The notes beneath the pieces are model-generated. The model saw only the letters and a program-made list of their open reading frames with translations, made no database searches and was not told the origin of the DNA. The position numbers were made by a program, and so were the translations under genes. This document shows positions 56,669 to 64,000 of a stretch of DNA of 64,000 bases, piece after piece. This DNA comes from Chaetomium olivaceum (lineage: Eukaryota; Ascomycota; Sordariomycetes; Sordariales; Chaetomiaceae): positions 496,001 to 560,000 of the forward strand of contig JAYWVB010000012.1 of the NCBI GenBank assembly GCA_039881045.1, read 5' to 3'. Positions within the stretch are counted from its first letter, which is position 1; each line of letters starts with the position of its first letter.

Positions 56669-58877
56669 GGCTGCGCGTGGTTCCGAGCTGGCAGCGTTGC
56701 TAACTGAGGGTGCTAGCTGAAGTCTGAGAAAGGCGTAGTGACAGGGTCTTGGAAAGGTATCCTGGCACCTAACTACTTGTATACTACATAGTCCGAGGCA
56801 ATCACGGGGGATATTTAGATTATGAATGACGCCCCAGTCCCCGTCCCACCACCCCCGTCGACCCGCCCATCTGGCGCTTGTTACTGCGCCATTACCACCC
56901 GCGTGTATTGCTGTTGGACTTGTGAGCAACAGAGCCCCGCAGTCTACTGTCTTGGCTCGCACAGATCCGGGGTAGATGGGGTCTTCATTACTGTGCTCCA
57001 ATCAAGGACGGCACACGGCGGTTTAACCCGAATCCGCCTCCCGGGGGGTGGGAGAGAGTCGATGGGGAACTCGGGCAAGAACCAGAAAACAACCCTTGCT
57101 CGAGCCAGAGATTTGCTCCAGCTCCCACATGGCGAGCTCCGAAATTCCTTCTTCCAGAATGTGGGGTGGTAACGACCCGGAGCGAACGATCCTCTGTCCG
57201 CATGAGGCAACATTTTGCTCCCGCCCCCACAAACCCTTCGTTGTTCTCCCGGTAGTTTCGGTACATGGAGGCCATCCAAGGCCTTGGCGTTTTCAACGTC
57301 AGATGTGGTAACGTTGCCCGGTGATATCTAGTGGAGAGTGAGTGCCCAAGTAACTCGCAAGCCAACCCCTGTCTCATCTTGACGATTGCTTATTGAGTGA
57401 AGTTGAGTTTGACAGGCAAGCGTGCCGCTTGTTGCCTCTCACGCAACATGGCGCACAGGGGCGTTCATGATGGTGATCGATTCACCTTCTGGATCGGGTC
57501 CTCGGAGGCTGAACCCAGCTGGGGGTCGGTTGCTCCCGATGACAGAGAACCTTGGCCGCGCCGCCCAGAAACCGACGCCACCCACCTTGCTGCCAATCCA
57601 GTCGAAAGCCATTGACCCGGAGACTGGATGGAACCGACCACGGCTATCTCGCTATCGCACTTGCCATACACAGCCGCTAAGCCGCTAAACGTTGATCGGG
57701 TTCGGCAACTTATCTGGAGGCGCTCGTTGATCGGGTTCGGCAACTTATCTGGAGGCGCAGTATCTTAGACTGGCCGAACGACCACGGAGCACATCCGGGT
57801 ACGGCGTCCTGAGCGGTAACATAAAATCCTGCTGCCAAACTACCGGCTCCCCGGAATAATATTAGGCTATAAGGAAAGGAACCACCCCTAACGGAGCAAG
57901 CATTCAGGATTGTGGTGGCTGCGCAACTCATTTTAGCCTGTCTGCCTGCTGTAACCCCAGCGATTGGTGAGGCCCCATGAATGGGTTGCGTGACAGGCGA
58001 CGGGGCTCCCGCTGGGCAAAAACGCCGATACACCCAAAGTACACAGAGCTGTCTTGATGCGATATTTCTCGGTCAAATCGAGCCCGAGCTTAAGAAAACG
58101 AAGTGGAACAAAACCTCTACTTTTTGTCTTTATTTTTGGTGTATCAGTTTTTTTTGTCAGAGGGAGCGGGGCTGCGGGGGTCAACGTGCACCGGCATTGT
58201 TGCCGGTATACGTATATGTCACGGTCACTGTCCGGAACGCACAGAAGTGGGGCGCGGGACGCCCCGAACCAACCGCTAGGATAGCCAATCAGAAGAGCAC
58301 TAGGCGCTCTGTGTGCTCCGACACAGAGCAGGGAGAGCATCGTCAAGATGCAGGATGCTCTGGACGCTCTGGGACGGAGCACCCAGAGCAGGTACAAGAT
58401 ACCTCGGAATTAGATAGTATATAGTCACTCGTTCTGGAGAGCTCTGGGAGTTCTCCAGTTAGCAATCACAATTACAGTTCGCTACAAGCTCGAGAGCCTA
58501 CTGTTGAGACAAGTCTTTGTTGTGCACCTTTTTGCTGCACCGAACCTAGTACCTTTGCAAGACACCTTCAATCAGACTGAGCCCTAACAGGACGAGGTCC
58601 AGGAGAGGTTCGTCACAGTATAGTGCCATGGCTCTGAAGAAGATGGGGGCGCCAGAGATGAACAAAACTGCAGAAAATATAGACAGAGCCAATAACTAAC
58701 CGTAGCTTATATCCACATCTCGGAAAATTGCAGAGATGCCGGTCCCACTCTGATCCTATTTTCCTCCAACGGCTACCGGGTCATGGTTGTTACAGCTCTG
58801 TCTGATCAATTTGTGGTAAACGCCGATGACTACTACGTTGTCGCCGTTCCAAGTAGGATGTACCAAATTGGCAAATT
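56669..58877. other. Intergenic, possible TE relic at 58290-58640
   Basis: No gene supported. Around 58300-58400 the sequence repeats GCTCTG/CAGAGC-type palindromic words, and 58420-58640 looks like a retroelement leader (short ATG frame at 58628, MALKKMGAPEMNKT, soon stopped). I could not find a second LTR or any gag/pol homology, so this is a suspicion only. Confidence 0.3.
57690..57758 (+). repeat. 34-bp direct repeat, two copies
   Basis: CGTTGATCGGGTTCGGCAAC plus 14 further bases occurs at 57690-57723 and 57725-57758, identical and separated by one T. Local tandem duplication in noncoding DNA. Confidence 0.9.
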
Positions 58878-59322
58878 CTAATCCTCAATAGCTACAAAGG
58901 ATGATTCTGGTGAGAACCAAAATTTGGGTTTCCCCTGCATTTCGTGAGACGTCCAGCCCTCCCCACCCCCAACAGTGCTTCCAGTCGGTGGGGTTTGTTT
59001 GGATTTCATACGTACTGCATACAAAATTTTGTTGATACGCAAATAAAAGCTGTCGATCTCGAAACAAAAATGGATCGGATGGGCCACTTCCTCTGCCGGG
59101 TCCACTTGGAGCCGGCACCGGCCAACCGCCCGGTCGCCTCCGTTGTCATATCGAAAGAGAATGCCCTTGCAGGCCCCGGTATCCTTATTGCAGAAGACCA
59201 CAACAGAGGAAACGCCACTCAACGGGGCCCAAGAAAAGTAGGCCATGTCGCCGATTGGGCTGCCAGAAGGGTTTGGCAAGCGGAAGGGCTGCGCAGTGAG
59301 ACCGTCTATATCTGGGCCTACT

Positions 59323-59348
59323 CACACACACACACACACACACACACA
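59323..59348 (+). repeat. (CA)13 microsatellite
   Basis: Thirteen CA units at the junction between the LINE 3' end and the downstream half of the split gene. In the LINE's orientation it is a (TG)n tail. Confidence 0.95.
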
Positions 59349-59643
59349 ATTTATTCCGCCCGGCGGGCTTAACCCGAAAGGGCAACTATACAATCTGACT
59401 ATATACATTTCCCAAGATATGACCTGATCTCGTCAAAGCCCATACAGAGTACATTCTAGTTCATGCCGTCTCTTGTACCATTTCTCTTCGGATTCTCGTG
59501 GGTTAGTAGGGTTGTTAGTAGGCTGGCTTGAAGGCGATTCTCCAAGTGTTCAACGTCCTATCTTCGGCGGCTGAAGCGGCGCCTGCTGTCCGTGGCACGA
59601 GGTGAGGAGTGTGGGCTCGGTCGGGTGTAGTGTGTTGGATGTC

Positions 59644-60935
59644 TTAGTTGGCCTGCGGTTGGGTTGTGTCAGGCCGGAGAGATGGGTAAAGCCTCTGGCA
59701 GTTTCGACTGAACGATTCGTGGGGGCCACCGCAGAGGACGCACTTGGCAACCATTTCACAGCAGTTGCCGTGGTGGTGGCCCTCCTTGGCGCACTTGGCG
59801 CACACTTGAGAGTTCCTGCACTGGAAAGCTTTGTGGCCGATTTGCTGGCAGTTGTAGCATTGTTCCGGTCGCATCCGACGTTCGAAGATTCCCGTGTATC
59901 CTGACTCTCCTCGGCGTAGAAGAAGCTCTCGCTGAGCAGCCTCCTAGCGTCGCCGAGTTTCGTGACGTATACTACCATGGATCCATATGCTTTTGCGGCG
60001 TCCCTTCGGCTCAACCAGGCCAGCTTGGCAATCTGCACGTCGTTTTCCTGGCCCAGGGCTTCTGCGGCTCCGGGAAGGATCTTTCCTTCGTGGTCAATGA
60101 CAACCGTACGGTTGACGTTGTCGACTTTGACCGGGTACAGCTGGTCTCGAAGGACTCTTGCACCCGGCGTCTTCTTTGCTTCAACGATATTCTTGATTTT
60201 CTTTACCTCCTCTTCGTTCCTGCCAATGATCCTAAGGCGGTTGGTGCTTCCTCTATCTCTGGTAACGGCAACACACCGCCAGCTAGGCTGGTCGCCAGGC
60301 GTTCGCATTTCATTCTCAATGAGCTTTCGAAGTGCTACTGGTGTAGTCTCTCCGATGTGTTCCTCTGGAACCCTAGACGTATCCACCGTGCAGAACGCAG
60401 GTTCCGGCGTCGTCACCCGACCCGTGGAGGAGGCCGGGGTGTGAATGCTAACTGGAGGGGTCAGTCTGGCGACGTCCGCATATGCTGGTCGACCCGATGT
60501 GGTTCCTTGAACTCTCATCATGGCGTGTAGCTGCAGTCTGGTGTGCTCAAGCTCGCTGCGAGCTTGAGTGAGCTCCTCTCGCGCTTGCGACAACTCTTGA
60601 GTCAACTGGGCCGTTATTTTAGCGACCTCCTCTGCCATGTAGTCCTTCAACTTTCTGAACTGCATGAGAACTTCTGCGTTGATGTTATCCAACTTGTTGT
60701 TGAATTCATGATCCACGGCTTGCTCCGGGCCTCGGGTCTCTTCGCTCGCCTCGTCGACTGCTGCAACCTGGATGGTGCAATTCTTGTGATTCCTCGGCAT
60801 TTTCTCATTGTCGTTTTCTTCCTCACAATCCATATCTTCTTTTTGTAGAATTGACTCTATCGCCCTAGTCGTTTTCATCCTCTTGCGCAGCGGGCGGCGA
60901 CGCCCCGCTCCTGGAGTTACGGAACTGCCTCGCAT
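59644..60935 (-). pseudogene. LINE ORF1 (gag-like), CCHC zinc knuckles, frameshifted
   Basis: RNA-binding ORF1 protein of a Tad1-type element. ATG at 60935 (MRGSSVTPGAGRRR). A long helical, coiled-coil-like segment (AEEVAKITAQLTQELSQARE), then an RRM-like region (WRCVAVTRDRGSTNRLRIIG; TVVIDHEGKILPG), then three CCHC knuckles: CYNCQQIGHKAFQC, CAKCAKEGHHHGNC and CVLCGGPHESFSRNC. One base is out of frame near 59895, just before the knuckles (GYTGIFERRMRPEQ); the corrected frame stops at 59644. Confidence 0.78.
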
Positions 60936-62016
60936 GACGTCGACGATGAAGCGCCGCGTGCCGCACCAGGCATCTGAAAAAGACAAAATCCTCCCCTTTG
61001 AACAACAACAAAGACCAGAAGCTGTCGTTCTTCCTTCAGATACAGTAAAAGGCAACTTTCGTGTAGTTAGATTGTCGCACCGTTCGCAACTGGTTGTTTG
61101 GTACGGTCCCTCTGTAGAAGTCGAGATGGAACACCCTCTCCCTACTCTACAGTGTATGCCAAAAAGGGATACTGGCTTTCCTTGCTTCGGTTCCCCATAA
61201 ATCATTGTTAGCGGGGGCACAGCGCCCAGGCTTATGTCTTAGCACCACCGATGCATTGCATCCCGGCAAAGATATCGCCGGCCAGCTTTGTCCTGACGAC
61301 GATGCTTTGGGTACGGGACTGTTTCGCCTCCCGAATTCTAAGCAGAACGAGGCGGCCTTGTTTTGATATGGGCACATAAATCCAGACAACGTGTCGCCCT
61401 TGTCGGTTAGAGAAGGCCCGAGGATAAGAATTCTCAGCGCAGGAGTCGCCAGTTTGATCGACATAAAGACCAAACAAGTGGTCATGATGGAATAAAAAGG
61501 TGATGCCATCAATCTCGTCTATCCCAACGGCATGGAAATTTTGGGAAGGGGCGTCGTCGCCGGGGTACGCTCTGCATAGAGCAAGACTCGGTGGTGCGGG
61601 AGTGTTCCAGAGGTGAAACGAGGGCCCGTCTGGAAACTTGAGACGTAAGCATCCGTCCTGTAACTCAAATAAAACGATTGGCGTGGTATACGAAGCCTGT
61701 AGTTAGAGGACCTGCCTTGAGCTGAACCACGGCCCGAGAGTGGGAGTCGGTCGGTACGATGATGAAGACGGATTGACTCGTACGCTGCCCCGTATACTGC
61801 GGTCGGTTCGAGAAGACGTTCAACTTTGTTGATGCCGTGAGAATCGATAGTCAACCTTAGCGCCAGAAGGCACGATTGGGTAACAGGAGTGACACGTTGA
61901 AGTGTTCCATTACGTTCCCAGGAGTGAACCTCGGAAAGGGGGAGTGTGCGGAGGGGTTCGGGAGTTGTAGTTGAGATATGGCCTGCTAACTGAAGCACCA
62001 GAACCCATCGCAACAA

Positions 62017-62775
62017 TGGCGAATGTTGAGAGTGACATCAAATTATCTCCACCAGCTCCTGCGGCAACGTAGACAAAAGCGGAAGGCCGAAAAGCCGGGG
62101 ACACTCGCCTTAACATCCCCCTGTCTACCATCGGGCTTGAAAATTGGACGGGATGGGCTTGCTTCCACAGGCTTCTTCAAGCGGCCAAGATCTAGGGGCG
62201 GCGCAAGGGTTCTGGGTTCGGACATTGCTGCCTGAAGACTCCAAAGCAGTCGCAGTGAACTGCCCAGAATGAATTCAGGGGAAGCTGCGCAGTCATAACA
62301 GTGGGAGCGGCAACACGACAAATAACCATTAACTCTCATACTAGAATGACCCCATTCAGGGAAGGCGAATGGTCGCGTAACGTCGTGATAGCCCGTCGAG
62401 TCAACGTTTCCAAAGACTGCGAGTGGGCTTTAGCTCTGGGCAGAGGATGAAATTGTTCATCCGGGAGGCCGACGTACGAGCTATTACTCTTTCGTGAAGG
62501 AAAATGAAGTGTGCACAAAGGCTACAGCGAGCATAAAGTTCAATATGACCACCATCACACGTGCCATCGCTCATCCTGGGAAGGAAGTTCTATCGCAGTT
62601 CCCGATTTGCTGGTCATCATTAAGAGCTTTTCTCACATTCTTCCCACTTGCACCAAGGCAGGCGGGTAGGGGAATAATCGGCCACCAGGGAATCACGCGC
62701 AGTTGGGCAGAAGAGGTATGGTAATTGAAGTCAGGCGAGAAGTCGTCCCCAACCTAACCTGATACTGCCAACCCC
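62017..62775. other. Intergenic, nothing recognised
   Basis: Short frames such as 62043-62339 minus show no domain. May include the decayed 5' end of the split gene and the 3' flank of the DUF4246 gene. Confidence 0.35.
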
Positions 62776-64000
62776 TTAATGCTCACAAAAGCTATACCTC
62801 TCCTCGTCCCACTCATTCCTCGCCTCATCCTGAAACGCCGAACGAGCGCTCATCAACTTCCGACGGTGCTCCTCCGCCTCCTCGCGTCTCATCGGCAGGC
62901 CATCATCACCCAACTCCTTCCTCACCATCTCGAGCAACTCGGCCGGCAGCTTCGGTTCGCCGGCCTTGCCCTGCGCCAACGCCTCTGCAACATCCTGCCC
63001 GCCAATACCGCGCTCGACCAGCAGCTGCTTAATCTCCGCCGGCATACCCGACATGGCCTTTTCCCGGTCACCGGGGGCAGCGCCAAATGCTCTGTCGACC
63101 CACCAGTCAGCTTGCTGCGGCGGCACGTTGGCCGTGCTGATGATGCGCGTCTGGGGTTCGACCAGCCACAAGGCGATGAACCGGCGTGGCCCGGCTTGGT
63201 GGGGTCAGCGAGGCGGAAGCCCGAGACGCGGTGATGAAAAACATTGGGGAAAGCAAGCAGGCGGCCCTGTGGGGTGAGGACGCTGCCATACTTCTGAAAG
63301 CAGGCGCTACCGGAGCCGCAGCCAAGCCGGACGCCGTAGATGCTCTCCATCCAGTGGTAGGCGTCCTGGTCGACCTCGAAATTGTCTTCCTGTAAGAGGT
63401 GGTGAAGGTGCGGAAGTCTAGGTGGGTCTGGGTGATGTTCTCCGAGTCGAGATAGTACAGGGCTGTGCCGACAATGTGCTCGTTCATCTGCCCTTCGACG
63501 TGCCACCCGCCGGGGAGAACTCAGGATTGTCGGGCGTGAGTTCGATGGACGCCATCTTGACGATGATCTGGAGTCCCGTATCCTTGTACCTTTCGCGCAG
63601 TGTTTTGGCGGGCTCGACCGCGTACTCGACTTTGCTTGTGGAGAAGGCTGGCACCCGAACCTGAGCCGGTTTGCGGATTTCTCCCCACCGTTTCGTCAGC
63701 TTTCGCTCTTCATCGTCCAGATCATCGTAATCTCGCTTCTCGGCCGATGTATCCTCGCCCACCGACTCCGGTACCTCCCAGTCCGCATTTCCGGTTGCTT
63801 CCCTCTCCATCATGTCAGCCGCCGATGGTGGATCCCAGTTGTCTGTGTTCCCGTCGCTGAGCATAGAAGTTAGATTCCGAAGCAAAGGGGGGCAGGTACA
63901 TGGTTACGTACTCTGGATTCTCGGGGATCGGGAAACGTGGGTGGTGTCGACCAGCACCATCATATTCTCCGCCGCTGACATACTTTACAAGACACTGATC
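62776..64000 (-). CDS. DUF4246 family protein, 5' end beyond window
   Basis: Fungal DUF4246 protein. The C-terminal part is visible; the gene runs off the right edge. Exon end at about 63912, intron 63911-63857 (GTACGT donor, CTAAC branch), then an acidic stretch (WEVPESVGEDTSAEKRDYDD), VRVPAFSTSKVEYAVEP, GWHVEGQMNEHIVGTALYYL, DSENITQTHLDFRTF, DAYHWMESIYGVR, GRLLAFPNVFHHRVSGFRLA, RRFIALWLVEPQTRIISTAN and a helical tail stopping at 62776. The His/Glu pattern and FHHRV ... RRFIALWL remind one of 2-oxoglutarate/Fe(II) oxygenases; that function is inference. One-base breaks near 63512, 63405 and 63185; the first lies in a run of C. Family call strong, intactness uncertain. Confidence 0.8.

Larger units (their letters stand above)
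59323..60960 (-). mobile_element. Tad1-like LINE fragment, ORF1 only
   Basis: Non-LTR retrotransposon sequence on the minus strand: ORF1 followed by about 300 bp of 3' sequence and a (TG)n tail, inserted in the split gene. There is no endonuclease or reverse transcriptase ORF2 between ORF1 and the tail. The left boundary is set by the tail; the right boundary (about 60940-61050) is uncertain. Confidence 0.65.
58878..62016 (-). pseudogene. Uncharacterised fungal F-box-associated-type gene split by a LINE
   Basis: Two halves of one gene flank a retrotransposon. The upstream half (about 62016-61000) in shifting frames contains FELQDGCLRLKFPDGPSF, IDGITFLFHHDHLFGLYVDQ, VVWIYVPISKQGRLVLL, RTKLAGDIFAGMQCIGG and LTMIYGEPKQGKPVSLFG. 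The downstream half (about 59320-58878) contains FSWAPLSGVSSVVVFCNKD, CKGILFRYDNGGDRAVG, RCRLQVDPAEEVAHPIHFCF and stops at 58878. These segments resemble consecutive parts of a large, uncharacterised fungal family, often with an N-terminal F-box; no F-box was found here. Frame breaks near 61680, 61250 and elsewhere, plus the insertion, make it a pseudogene. Confidence 0.55.

Noticed and set aside
58290..58640. Possible solo LTR or retroelement leader
   Set aside because: No matching second LTR, target duplication or gag/pol homology could be found by eye; kept only as a remark.

Overview
The window is nuclear DNA of a filamentous ascomycete, most probably a Sordariomycete. The signs are short 50-100 bp GT-AG introns with CTAAC/CTGAC-like branch sites, GC-rich codons, and fungal families such as PNP-NACHT-ankyrin NLRs, DUF4246 and BIM1-like/X325 copper proteins. 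Neither edge of the window is a natural end; the DUF4246 gene runs off the right edge. I saw no rRNA, tRNA, mitochondrial DNA or CRISPR array.

Layout: 1-6.4 kb is gene-poor, with a degenerate pyrimidine-rich minisatellite (about 1.45-2.56 kb) and a nucleotide-kinase-like exon remnant. 6.8-9.9 kb is a broken SNF2-family helicase gene. 11.04-12.90 kb is a complete pogo/Fot1-type DNA transposon with 48-bp inverted repeats and a frameshifted transposase. 13.2-32.54 kb is the most unusual part: an array of Helitron2-like rolling-circle elements. Each unit has a left end (12-bp inverted repeat, usually inside a 46/47-bp minisatellite), Rep-helicase sequence on the minus strand, an accessory protein gene on the plus strand, and a right end made of the matching 12-bp repeat plus a GC hairpin. 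Three units lie head to tail: A (8.0 kb), B (1.6 kb, internally deleted) and C (9.2 kb, nearly full length). In A the middle of the element is replaced by a PNP-NACHT-ankyrin NLR immune-receptor-type gene, so an NLR gene appears to be Helitron cargo.

33-64 kb looks like ordinary chromosome. It holds a tandem trio of 90-93 aa lysine/aspartate-rich proteins with a conserved Cys/His tail (no known family recognised), an SRR1-like gene, a BIM1-like secreted copper protein, three adjacent but unrelated WD40 genes (doa1/PLAA, STRAP-like, spt8), a five-exon NFX1-type helicase related to the Hrr1/SAD-3 RNA-silencing helicases, a GH11 xylanase, a gene of an uncharacterised fungal family split by an ORF1-only Tad-like LINE, and a DUF4246 gene.

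Many reading frames carry single-base indels, including conserved genes such as doa1, while others (NFX1-type helicase, STRAP-like) are perfectly open. Some 'pseudogene' calls may therefore be assembly errors; this is stated entry by entry. Intron coordinates were read by eye from splice consensus and frame agreement and are not RNA-supported.
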